Positions 45,010-53,612 of a stretch of 64,000 nt of DNA are shown piece by piece (within the stretch, counting starts at the first letter, position 1; the number at the start of each line of letters is the position of its first letter). A program made the position numbers and the translations under genes. Source of the stretch: JADJDM01 sp044352985 (lineage in GTDB: Bacteria > Bacteroidota > Bacteroidia > B-17B0 > Aurantibacillaceae); the NCBI GenBank assembly GCA_044352985.1, contig JBILCU010000003.1, positions 124,001 to 188,000 on the forward strand, read 5' to 3'. A model generated the notes under the pieces. That model was not told the DNA's origin, did not search any database, and saw nothing but the letters and a program-made list of their open reading frames with translations.

Positions 45010-45545
45010 GATTCAGTAGATAATAATATATCTTCAGGCAATTTCACTTTTATGCTTTTACCAATTGATTCCAATTGAACCAATAAATACTTATCATTGA
45101 ATTTATTAATTATAAATCCTTCAATATTTTTTAATGGTCCGGAAGTTATTTTTACTTTATTTCCAATTTCTAATTCTGACGATGAAACATCTGATTCAAT
45201 TTGATATCCTAAATCGACCAATTGTTTTAATCTGTTCATCTCTTCTTCTCTAATCACTGCAACTTTACCACTTTCTCTAACAAAATTTACAATACCCTTT
45301 GTTTGAAGTGTTTTGTCAATTTCTAGAGCAGAAATATTTACAAACACATACCCATTGATTAAGGGGAACTCCACCATTTTTTTTCTGTCGCTCCACTGGC
45401 GCATAGTTTTAACAAGCGGAACATAACATTCGATGTTTTTTGATAATAAGGATTGCATAACTTTTTTTTCGGTTCGAGAACTTACATAAAGTGCATGCCA
45501 ATACTTTAAGTTGATGTTAGATGTGCTTTTTTTTGTTATTGACAT
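45006..45545 (-). CDS. upxY: NusG-like antiterminator of UpxY family
   Basis: A 179-residue NusG paralogue. The NGN domain is KYWHALYVSSRTEKKVMQSL ... FPLINGYVFVNISA, and the C-terminal KOW domain is ELEIGNKVKITSGPLKNIEG. UpxY-type proteins ride with RNA polymerase and suppress premature termination across the long polysaccharide operon in which they are the first gene, as here. The stop overlaps hisH2 by 4 bases. A near-consensus promoter lies 62-92 bases upstream, leaving an untranslated leader of about 55 bases in which a recognition element would be expected. Confidence 0.9.
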   Translation of the reverse strand: MSITKKSTSNINLKYWHALYVSSRTEKKVMQSLLSKNIECYVPLVKTMRQWSDRKKMVEFPLINGYVFVNISALEIDKTLQTKGIVNFVRESGKVAVIREEEMNRLKQLVDLGYQIESDVSSSELEIGNKVKITSGPLKNIEGFIINKFNDKYLLVQLESIGKSIKVKLPEDILLSTES

Positions 45546-45606
45546 TTTACAGCTTCGCTTCCTCAGTCACATTTAGCTAAGTGAATACTATGATTATATA
45601 TAAACC

Positions 45607-45637
45607 CAAACCTATTTGGTTTTTTCTTTGCTCCAAA
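45607..45637 (-). promoter_or_regulatory. Promoter of the upxY polysaccharide operon
   Basis: On the minus strand TTTG (45637-45634) is followed after exactly 19 bases by TAGGTTTG (45614-45607), a full match to TTTG-N19-TAnnTTTG. It lies within the last codons and stop of the upstream regulator gene. Predicted transcription start is near 45600. Confidence 0.7.
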
Positions 45638-46157
45638 GCAGAAGAGGATGCATATCGGGCTCATTAATTTTATTTAAGTTAAATTCATTTGAGCCAAAAT
45701 GAATATAACGAATTTTTTTCTTTAATTTTTTTTCAGCTTTTTCAATTTGTTCAATTAAAAATTGTTTGTTTAAATTATTACCGACCAAAACCAAATCAAT
45801 AATATCTGTTTTTTGGCCTTTAGCAAGATTTCCAACTAAATAAACTTTTTCAAGATCACCAATACGTTGAATAACATAATCCAAAATATACTCAATTCCT
45901 GTCATTTTTAAAATGATACTGTTTAAATCTTTAAAAAGTGGATGTAGCGTGTTGGCTGAAAAAATTTTTTTGTTTCCATTTTTAGAGGAACTCAAAAAAC
46001 CTGCTTTTTCAAATTTGTTAAGTTCCAATCTGATGCCGTTAGTAGATTCGCCAAATTCATCTTCTAAATTTCGTAAATAAGCCGTGTTTTTACTATTGAG
46101 GAAAAATTTCATCAATAATTTAATTCGTGTTTTAGAAGATATAAGTGTTTCTATCAT
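45612..46157 (-). CDS. Winged-helix regulator fused to degenerate nucleotidyltransferase domain
   Basis: A 181-residue DNA-binding protein. Residues 1-75 form an ArsR-like winged helix (SSKTRIKLLMKFFLNS, then LEDEFGESTNGIRLELNKF as recognition helix and FLSSSKNGNKKIFS as wing). The second half, LEKVYLVGNLAKGQKTDIID, resembles an MNT-type nucleotidyltransferase core in which the first catalytic aspartate of DxD is replaced by Ile, so it is probably inactive. The ATG at 46157 is preferred to a TTG at 46172 because the latter would lie inside the operator and promoter. It heads the polysaccharide locus and likely controls it and itself. Confidence 0.75.
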   Translation of the reverse strand: MIETLISSKTRIKLLMKFFLNSKNTAYLRNLEDEFGESTNGIRLELNKFEKAGFLSSSKNGNKKIFSANTLHPLFKDLNSIILKMTGIEYILDYVIQRIGDLEKVYLVGNLAKGQKTDIIDLVLVGNNLNKQFLIEQIEKAEKKLKKKIRYIHFGSNEFNLNKINEPDMHPLLLWSKEKTK

Positions 46158-46160
46158 AAG

Positions 46161-46183
46161 AATGAGTAACAAATTTACTCATT
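46161..46183. promoter_or_regulatory. Operator-like perfect inverted repeat
   Basis: AATGAGTAA (46161-46169) and its exact complement TTACTCATT (46175-46183) are separated by 5 bases. The repeat covers the -7 box of the regulator gene promoter and ends 3 bases before its ATG, which is where an autorepressor would bind. Confidence 0.7.
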
Positions 46184-46201
46184 ATTTTGAATAAATGCGA
46201 A
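46170..46201 (-). promoter_or_regulatory. Putative promoter of the winged-helix regulator gene
   Basis: TAAATTTG (46177-46170, minus strand) fits TAnnTTTG. TTCG (46201-46198), 20 bases upstream, is a one-mismatch -33 element. The -7 box lies in the centre of the inverted repeat. Confidence 0.55.
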
Positions 46202-46277
46202 TAATTTTTTAATAACTTGATAATTATTATGTATTGATAATCATTTATTTATTAAATTTACCAAAAAAGATATAATC

Positions 46278-48776
46278 ATGAAAATCATATTTTTTACATT
46301 ATTTTTAGTTATTTCTTATTTGGGTTTTTCACAAGCAACTTTTACTTCAAATCGAAGTGGAGGCTGGTCTGATTCAGCGGCCTTAACAACTCCTTGGGTT
46401 ATTACAGGATTTGATTCTGATAAAATTCCTGATTTTGATGATAACATTGTTATATCAAATGGCAATACAATAACTTTAACAAAAGTGAGTAATGCTTTTG
46501 ATGTTAATATTTTATTTGGTGGTAATTTATTGCCATCAGGACAAATTTTAAGTATTAGAGGCAGTTTTTCAAATTCAAGTAATTCATCACTATCAGGATT
46601 AAATTTGTGGTTTTCAAGCTCAGGATCTAAAACTTTATCATCTTCGAGTACAATTAATTTTAATGGTTTAGTAAATATTGGCGCTACTTTAAACATAAGC
46701 TCAGGGACTATTTTAACTATTGCATCATCAAATCTTGTTATTCGTAACGGAGGAACTATAAATAATTCAGGAGTTATTTCATGTCTATCAATAAATACTC
46801 TTAGTTCAACTGGCAATATTTTAAATAATCTATCTACAGGAACAATAAGTGTTTCAAGTAACTTACCTTCATCCGGTTTAACAATTAATAATTCAAATGG
46901 TAGTACTTTTAATTATAATTCGGGTACAACTTCAATTTTTAATACAACTTATCATCATCTAGGAATAACAAACAATAGTAAGTCAGTTTCAGGTAATTTA
47001 AGTGTTAATGGAAATTTGACTATAACAACTAGTACATTATCTTTAGGTTCTAATAATTTATCAGTTTCTGGTAATTTATCTAATTCAGGCACTATTTCTT
47101 CTTCTGGTACTCTTAATATTGCAGGTGCATTAACTTTTAACGGTTCTGGTAATTTATCTAGTAATAACACTTCGACTATAGTATTAAATGGCTCTGGAGC
47201 TTCACAAACAATAACAATTCCTAACGCTATAACAGTTCCTTTTTACAATTTAACCTGTTCTAACTCAAGTGGAGTATCTATAAGTGTTGTAGGTTCAGGA
47301 AAATGCTCAATAAAGAATATATTAACTATTAACTCAGGAACTTTTAATGTAGGTTCGAATATATTAACTATGTTATCTGATGCTTCATTAACAGCTATTA
47401 TTGGAAACTCCGCTGGAACAATAAATGGAAGCATGATATTGCAAAGGTATATTCAGGCGGGTGTTTACAGAAAATATGATTTGGGTTCAACTGTTACTTC
47501 AACAACAATTGATGATTGGGATAATGAATTATTTATGAGTATTGGAGCTACAGATGATGGTTCAAGTCCTGCTTATTTAGGTGGTGATGGTGCAGCTGGC
47601 GGAACAAAGTCAGTTTTTATTTACGATAATCAATTAAATACATCTAAAAAGTATGTAGCTGTAAATACTGGAACAACTTTAACTCCTGGCCGAGGATATC
47701 AAACATTAATTGCTGACGATATTACTGGTTTTCCAGGAAGAGCAATTGACTCCAGAGGAACTCCAAACATGGGATCAGTTTCTTTACCTGTTTTTATGAC
47801 TGGTACCGATGGTTTTAATTTAGTTTCTAATCCTTTTCAAGCTGAAATAGACTGGGCTAATGTTACTAAATCTAATGTTAGTAATACAGTTTATTTTATT
47901 GAATACAATGGGACTAAATCAACTTATTTAACACCTCGTTCAAATCCAAAAATTAATCCTGGTTTAGGATTTATGTGTGTTGCCACTGGAGCCAATCCTT
48001 CTGTTTCAATTACACAAAATGCAAAAACTTCAAATACTGCTAGTACATTTGGCGCCAGATTAAGCCAATTAACTGATGAGGTATCTGATTTAAAATTAAG
48101 AATTTCATCATCACAAAATGCTGAGTACAACGAGGCTGATTTATTTTTTGATAAAAAAGCTATTTCAGGTTTTGATATTGAAAAGGATTTTTTATTTGGT
48201 GAAAGTTTAATTGAAGAAGCACCTGTTATCACTTTTATTGATGCAGGAAAACTTTTTGTAAGAAATTATTTTAATGATGAAAATGAAACTGTTTATTTTC
48301 CACTTTCTATAACAACTCCTATTGCTGGAAATTATTCTATCGATTTGGAAGGATTATATGAATCGAATGCATATCAAGATGCTTATTTAATAAATAACTT
48401 AACCAAAGAAAAATATTCGCTGACAAATAACAATTCGGCCTCTATTTATTTTGATAAAGTTGAAAATGAACAATTTCAATTAGTTCTTTCAAAAAAATCA
48501 AATGTTGAAGATGTTTTTAATTCTACTTCAAATTTAATTTCAGTTTTTGCTACTTCAAATAATTTAGTAATTAAAAACTCAGCAAATCAAATGCAACAAT
48601 TTGATTTAAAAGTTTACAATGTGCTTGGGCAAATGTTATTCGAACAATCTAACACTGTTTCAGGAAAATCAGAAGTAAATATCCCAACAGAATTCTTGAA
48701 AAGTGATATTTATATTGTTAAGTTAAAAACAGTTGAAGGAAACGAAATAACTAAAAAAGTTGTTTTGACTAAGTAA
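46278..48776 (+). CDS. Large surface protein with type IX secretion C-terminal domain
   Basis: An 832-residue secreted protein. The signal peptide is MKIIFFTLFLVISYLGFSQA. A G8-like beta segment follows (DDNIVISNGNTITLTKV), then about 300 residues rich in Ser, Asn, Gly and Thr with irregular repeats such as SGNLSNSGTISSSGTLNIAG, expected to form a parallel beta-helix. Residues about 390-560 look like a compact domain found in similar Bacteroidota proteins. The last about 80 residues (FDLKVYNVLGQMLFEQ ... IYIVKLKTVEGNEITKKVVL) are a type A T9SS sorting domain. It is divergent from the polysaccharide regulator with 120 bp between starts; a role in adhesion or gliding is possible but unproven. 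Confidence 0.88.
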   Translation: MKIIFFTLFLVISYLGFSQATFTSNRSGGWSDSAALTTPWVITGFDSDKIPDFDDNIVISNGNTITLTKVSNAFDVNILFGGNLLPSGQILSIRGSFSNSSNSSLSGLNLWFSSSGSKTLSSSSTINFNGLVNIGATLNISSGTILTIASSNLVIRNGGTINNSGVISCLSINTLSSTGNILNNLSTGTISVSSNLPSSGLTINNSNGSTFNYNSGTTSIFNTTYHHLGITNNSKSVSGNLSVNGNLTITTSTLSLGSNNLSVSGNLSNSGTISSSGTLNIAGALTFNGSGNLSSNNTSTIVLNGSGASQTITIPNAITVPFYNLTCSNSSGVSISVVGSGKCSIKNILTINSGTFNVGSNILTMLSDASLTAIIGNSAGTINGSMILQRYIQAGVYRKYDLGSTVTSTTIDDWDNELFMSIGATDDGSSPAYLGGDGAAGGTKSVFIYDNQLNTSKKYVAVNTGTTLTPGRGYQTLIADDITGFPGRAIDSRGTPNMGSVSLPVFMTGTDGFNLVSNPFQAEIDWANVTKSNVSNTVYFIEYNGTKSTYLTPRSNPKINPGLGFMCVATGANPSVSITQNAKTSNTASTFGARLSQLTDEVSDLKLRISSSQNAEYNEADLFFDKKAISGFDIEKDFLFGESLIEEAPVITFIDAGKLFVRNYFNDENETVYFPLSITTPIAGNYSIDLEGLYESNAYQDAYLINNLTKEKYSLTNNNSASIYFDKVENEQFQLVLSKKSNVEDVFNSTSNLISVFATSNNLVIKNSANQMQQFDLKVYNVLGQMLFEQSNTVSGKSEVNIPTEFLKSDIYIVKLKTVEGNEITKKVVLTK

Positions 48777-48793
48777 TTTTTGAGTTTAAATTT

Positions 48794-49177
48794 TTGAAAC
48801 GTTTTTTTGTAATATTTGCATTATTTTCTGTTGTTTTATCTTCTGTTGAATTAGATGAGCTTTTAAAATTCTCCAACCTAATAAAGCATTTTCAAGAACA
48901 TCAGCAATTAAATAATCAACTAACTTTCTCTGATTTTTTGTTCAGACACTACAGCATTCCTGATGATCACGATGGTGATTCTGAAAAAGATGAAAAACTA
49001 CCTTTTAAAAAACATCACGATTGCTTCTTGGCTCACATTCAAATTGTCCTTCATCAAAATACTTCAATTAAACTAAAATTGATTGAAGAAGAGTTATCAG
49101 AGCCATTACTTTATTTTGAAGAAAACTTACCTCAAGGTTCTCTATCTAACATCTGGCAACCGCCAAAATTTTCTTAA
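48794..49177 (+). CDS. Small RND-efflux-associated protein with histidine/acidic linker
   Basis: A 127-residue protein with an N-terminal hydrophobic segment (FFVIFALFSVVLSSVEL) and a likely periplasmic remainder. It has the charged stretch HYSIPDDHDGDSEKDEKLPF, then KKHHDCFLAHIQIVLH and a C-terminus SNIWQPPKFS. Similar small proteins with the SSxELxxLLK start and WQPPK end sit directly upstream of czcA-type pumps in other Bacteroidota, as I recall. The His/Asp/Cys-rich middle could bind metal ions. The start is TTG at 48794; no ATG fits. It lies 68 bases before czcA. Function unknown. Confidence 0.7.
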   Translation: MKRFFVIFALFSVVLSSVELDELLKFSNLIKHFQEHQQLNNQLTFSDFLFRHYSIPDDHDGDSEKDEKLPFKKHHDCFLAHIQIVLHQNTSIKLKLIEEELSEPLLYFEENLPQGSLSNIWQPPKFS

Positions 49178-49245
49178 TTTTTTCAACTGAAATTTGTAAA
49201 AAGAGAATTTAACTACTCTTTAAATTATTCATTTAAAAAATTAAG

Positions 49246-52200
49246 ATGCTAAATAACATCATCGGATTTTCCGTTAAAAACAAATTAATTGTTGCATTAT
49301 TTATTATAGGGCTTATCGGTTACGGAACCTATGAGCTAATCAGATTACCAATTGATGCAGTGCCAGATATTACAAATAATCAGGTTCAAGTGATTACACT
49401 TGCCCCGTCATTAGGAGCAACTGATATAGAGCGATTAGTAACTTATCCCATTGAACAAGCAAATAGTAATATTAGCGGCTTACAAGAAATAAGAAGCTTC
49501 TCTCGTTTCGGACTTTCCATCGTTACCATTGTGTTTGATGATGAGGTGGATGTTTATTGGGCTCGTCAGCAAGTTGCTGAACGAATTAATTTAGTTAAAG
49601 ACCAAATCCCCAAAGGCATTGCTAAAATAGATCTTGGCCCTGTGACAACAGGATTGGGGGAGATTTATCAATATTCTGTTCGTCCAGAAAAAGGATATGA
49701 AAATAAATATTCGGTAATGGAGTTAAGAACCATACAGGATTGGATAGTGCGCAGGCAATTACTAGGTGTAAAAGGTGTTGCAGATGTAAGTAGTTTTGGT
49801 GGTAAGTTAAAGCAGTATGAAATTTCTATTGACCCTAATAAACTTAATGAGTTTGGTATTACCATTAATGATGTGTTCTCTGCGTTAGAAAATAATAATC
49901 AAAATACAGGTGGCTCATATATTGAAAAAGGACCAACCGTATTATACATACGAACAGAAGGTTTAATACAAAGTCAGGCAGAAATTGAATCGGTCTTTAT
50001 TAAAACTTTGGCCAATGGAATGCCTTTAAAATTAAAGGATGTAGCCACAATTACTATTGGTTATGCAACACGTTTTGGAGCCATGTGTTTTAATAATGAA
50101 GGAGAAGTAGCCGGCGCAGTGTTAATGATGTTGAAAGGTGAAAATAGTAGCGATGTTATTAAACGCGTAAAAGAGAAAGTTGAGCAAATAAAAAAATCGT
50201 TGCCAAAAGGAATTATGATTGAACCTTTTTTAGATAGAACTAAAATGGTAAACAATGCTATTGGCACAGTAGAAACCAATTTACTGGAAGGGGCGCTAAT
50301 TGTTTTGTTTGTTCTTGTACTTTTTCTGGGCAATTTGAGAGCCGGGTTACTTGTTGCATCTGTCATACCATTATCCATGCTGTTTGCAGTTATACTCATG
50401 AATTTATTTCATGTAAGCGGTAACTTAATGAGTTTAGGCGCATTGGATTTTGGGTTGATTGTAGATGGTGCAGTAATTATTGTGGAAGCAGTTATGCATC
50501 AAATTTCTCATCATAAAATAGTAGGTTCAAAATTAAAATTGAACCAAGGAGAAATTAATGATGAAGTAAAATATTCAGCAGGAAAAATGATGAATAGCGC
50601 TGTATTCGGACAAATTATAATTCTTGTTGTTTACCTTCCCATTTTTACTTTGCATGGAATAGAAGGAAAGATGTTTAAACCAATGGCTCAAACGGTTGCA
50701 TTTGCTTTATTAGGGGCATTTGTTTTATCGTTGACCTATGTTCCTATGATGAGTAGCTTGGTATTAAGCAAAACAATAGTTCACAAAAAAAATCTTTCTG
50801 ATCGCATGATGGAAAAAATTGAATCTGTGTATGAATCAATTTTTATTCGACTTATTCGTATTCCTAAAACTATTATTGCGATTATAGTGTTTCTTTTTAT
50901 CACTGCAGTAATTATATTGAATCAACTTGGCGGTGAGTTTATTCCTGCTTTGGAAGAAGGTGATTTTGCAGTGGAGACTCGAGTATTAAACGGTAGTAAT
51001 TTAAATACATCAATTGAATACACACAAAAAGCTGCAGGTATTTTAAAGCAACGTTTTCCGGAAGTAAAACAAGTGGTGACAAAAATTGGTAGCGGAGAAA
51101 TTCCTACAGATCCCATGCCCATGGAAGCTGCGGATATGATGGTAATTTTAAAAGATAAAAGTGAATGGACTACCGCCTCAACTTTTTCAGAGTTGGCGGA
51201 TACTATGAGTAAAGCAGTTTCGGAGATTTCAGGTATTACTGTTAGTTTTCAGTTTCCTGTGCAAATGCGATTTAATGAATTATTGACAGGAGCAAAACAA
51301 GATATTGTGTGCAAAATTTTTGGTGAAAATTTAGATACACTTTCCAAATATGCCAATGAATTAGGTAAGCAAGTTTCATCCATTCAAGGTACGCGAAATT
51401 TATATGTTGAACCAGTAACCGGTCTTCCTCAACTTGTAATACGACTTAACCGTGATGCCATTGCTGAATTTGGCTTGAATGTTAATGATGTAAATAAAGT
51501 GGTGAATATGGCTTTGGCAGGTCAATCTGCTGGTTTCATTTATGAAGGTGAAAAACGATTTGATTTGATTGTGAGATTAACAAACGAGCAAAGAAAAAGT
51601 ATAAATGATATTAAAAATTTATTAATTCCGTTATCATCGGGTAAACAAATTCCTTTGTATCAGGTGGCTGAGGTGAAGATGGAAGAAGGTCCAAATCAAA
51701 TTCAGCGCGAGGACGCAAAGCGAAGAATCATTGTTGGGTTTAATGCCGAGGGAAGAGATGTTCAATCTATTGTAGAGGAGCTTCAAAAAAAATCAGAAAA
51801 ATCAATAAGTCTACCAAGTGGCTACTATATTACGTATGGTGGTTCATTCGAGAATTTAAACGAAGCAAAAAAACGCTTGAGCATTGCTGTTCCTATTTCT
51901 TTATTGTTGATTTTTTTATTGCTTTATTTTGCATTCAGTTCCATTCAACAAGGTTTATTAATTTATTCAGCAATACCATTATCTGCAATCGGTGGAATTT
52001 TTGCTTTAGCAATGCGGAGCATGCCATTTAGTATAAGTGCAGGTGTTGGTTTCATTGCTTTGTTTGGTGTTGCGGTGTTAAATGGAATTGTTTTAATAGC
52101 TGAATTCAATCGATTAAAATCAAGCGGAATATCAGATTTAGTTCAATTGGTTATTACCGGCACAAAAACACGATTACGTCCGGTATTAATGACTGCCTGT

Positions 52201-53610
52201 GTAGCATCGCTAGGGTTTTTACCAATGGCATTGAGTAATGGTTCTGGTGCTGAGGTACAGCGTCCATTGGCAACAGTTGTTATTGGTGGTTTACTGATTG
52301 CCAGCTTCCTTACTTTATTCTTGTTACCACTACTTTATGTGTTGGTTGAAAAAAGAAATGAGATGAAGCTTTCAAAAAGTAGTTCAGTAATTGTATTTTT
52401 CTGTTTTATTTCTTTCGCAAATGCACAAGATAAAATACCTATTAATTTACAATCCGCCATTGATTCTGCACTAAAAAATAATTCTTCTTTAAGCATTGAA
52501 AAATTAAATTCAGAATATCAAAAGCAATTGATCTCAACAGCAACACAACTTCCAAAAACTATAATAAGTGCAGAATACGGTCAATTAAATAGTGTTTATT
52601 ACGATAATAAATTTTCAGTTGAACAATCCTTTCAATTACCAATAGTTTATAATCGAGAGAAACGATTACTTACCAATGAGTGGAACAAAAGCAAGATTTC
52701 TGTCACACTCAAAAAGGCAGAACTAACGCGTGAAGTAAGCATTGTTTTTTATGAACTATTATTAGTTGAACAGAAACAAAAGTTGATTTATAAAATGGAT
52801 AGCTTGTATGCTCAACTAATAAACAAAGTAAAATTGCGGTTTGAAAAAGGAGAAATTGATGTGCTGGAAAAATTAAGTGCTGAAACGCAGGCTGGTCAAT
52901 TAAAATTACAACTCAATCAATTGAATCATGAATTAAAAAATCTGGAATTTCAGTTTCAATTATTGTTGAATTCTAATTTAACGTATCAGCCAAGTGAAAG
53001 TATATTCAAAGCAAAACGATTTTCTGAACAAGATAAAGCAGATACCACTTTTCTTAAAAAACTACCTTCATTACAATTTGTTGAAATCCAAAAACAAAAT
53101 GCTTTACTCAATACAAAAGTCCAACGTGCAGCATTATTGCCTGAATTCATTTTTTTATACAATAATATGACGATGAAAGGTTTTGGTTCTGATAATCAAT
53201 TTTACGATGGCTCAAACCGTTTTCAATCCGTCCAATTAGGTGTGGGTATTCCGTTTTTTAATACATCACAACACGCTAAAATTAAATCTTCTCAATTAAG
53301 TGAGCGCATTTCTAAAGAAAATTATGAGTTGGTGATGAAAGAACAAGCTAAACAATTTTCCATATATATTGATGCGTATTTGCAGTTAAGTAATGCAATC
53401 AATTATTATGAAAACATAGCATTAAAAAACGTTGATTTAATTAGTAGTTCTGCAAATAAAAAGTTTGCGCAAGGTGAAATCAACTACCTGGAATGGCATC
53501 TCTTGTTAAATCAGGCAATGAGTATTCAAATGGAATATTTTGATGCATTAAGACAGTACAATCAAACTGTTATTCAATTAAATTATTTAAGTAATACAAC
53601 AACAAATTAA
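49246..53610 (+). CDS. czcA: Heavy-metal RND efflux pump CzcA/CusA fused to a TolC-like outer-membrane domain
   Basis: A 1454-residue fusion. Residues 1-1040 are an HME-type RND pump: an N-terminal helix, two large periplasmic loops and twelve helices, with the proton-relay signature LDFGLIVDGAVIIVEAV (two Asp and one Glu). Residues about 1043-1062 (SVIVFFCFISFANAQ) look like an internal signal peptide, after which a TolC/CzcC-like helical domain runs to the end (LQSAIDSALKNNSSL, LSAETQAGQLKLQLNQLNHE). This arrangement is common in Bacteroidota. It exports a divalent or monovalent metal (Zn/Co/Cd or Cu/Ag); the exact metal is not determinable. czcB follows after 2 bases. Confidence 0.93.
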   Translation: MLNNIIGFSVKNKLIVALFIIGLIGYGTYELIRLPIDAVPDITNNQVQVITLAPSLGATDIERLVTYPIEQANSNISGLQEIRSFSRFGLSIVTIVFDDEVDVYWARQQVAERINLVKDQIPKGIAKIDLGPVTTGLGEIYQYSVRPEKGYENKYSVMELRTIQDWIVRRQLLGVKGVADVSSFGGKLKQYEISIDPNKLNEFGITINDVFSALENNNQNTGGSYIEKGPTVLYIRTEGLIQSQAEIESVFIKTLANGMPLKLKDVATITIGYATRFGAMCFNNEGEVAGAVLMMLKGENSSDVIKRVKEKVEQIKKSLPKGIMIEPFLDRTKMVNNAIGTVETNLLEGALIVLFVLVLFLGNLRAGLLVASVIPLSMLFAVILMNLFHVSGNLMSLGALDFGLIVDGAVIIVEAVMHQISHHKIVGSKLKLNQGEINDEVKYSAGKMMNSAVFGQIIILVVYLPIFTLHGIEGKMFKPMAQTVAFALLGAFVLSLTYVPMMSSLVLSKTIVHKKNLSDRMMEKIESVYESIFIRLIRIPKTIIAIIVFLFITAVIILNQLGGEFIPALEEGDFAVETRVLNGSNLNTSIEYTQKAAGILKQRFPEVKQVVTKIGSGEIPTDPMPMEAADMMVILKDKSEWTTASTFSELADTMSKAVSEISGITVSFQFPVQMRFNELLTGAKQDIVCKIFGENLDTLSKYANELGKQVSSIQGTRNLYVEPVTGLPQLVIRLNRDAIAEFGLNVNDVNKVVNMALAGQSAGFIYEGEKRFDLIVRLTNEQRKSINDIKNLLIPLSSGKQIPLYQVAEVKMEEGPNQIQREDAKRRIIVGFNAEGRDVQSIVEELQKKSEKSISLPSGYYITYGGSFENLNEAKKRLSIAVPISLLLIFLLLYFAFSSIQQGLLIYSAIPLSAIGGIFALAMRSMPFSISAGVGFIALFGVAVLNGIVLIAEFNRLKSSGISDLVQLVITGTKTRLRPVLMTACVASLGFLPMALSNGSGAEVQRPLATVVIGGLLIASFLTLFLLPLLYVLVEKRNEMKLSKSSSVIVFFCFISFANAQDKIPINLQSAIDSALKNNSSLSIEKLNSEYQKQLISTATQLPKTIISAEYGQLNSVYYDNKFSVEQSFQLPIVYNREKRLLTNEWNKSKISVTLKKAELTREVSIVFYELLLVEQKQKLIYKMDSLYAQLINKVKLRFEKGEIDVLEKLSAETQAGQLKLQLNQLNHELKNLEFQFQLLLNSNLTYQPSESIFKAKRFSEQDKADTTFLKKLPSLQFVEIQKQNALLNTKVQRAALLPEFIFLYNNMTMKGFGSDNQFYDGSNRFQSVQLGVGIPFFNTSQHAKIKSSQLSERISKENYELVMKEQAKQFSIYIDAYLQLSNAINYYENIALKNVDLISSSANKKFAQGEINYLEWHLLLNQAMSIQMEYFDALRQYNQTVIQLNYLSNTTTN

Positions 53611-53612
53611 TC

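Noticed and set aside
46158..46172. TTG start giving five extra residues to the winged-helix regulator
   Set aside because: It would place the start inside the operator and predicted transcription start; the ATG at 46157 gives a normal N-terminus.
46316..46816. 166-residue open frame on the minus strand
   Set aside because: It is antisense to the Ser/Asn-rich part of the T9SS protein; low-complexity coding leaves the opposite strand free of stops. The same applies to 46955-47170, 47243-47434 and 47924-48232.
46800..47200. Repetitive stretch considered as a CRISPR or DNA tandem repeat
   Set aside because: Repeats are irregular at DNA level and are explained by the repetitive protein; no constant-length repeats and spacers exist.
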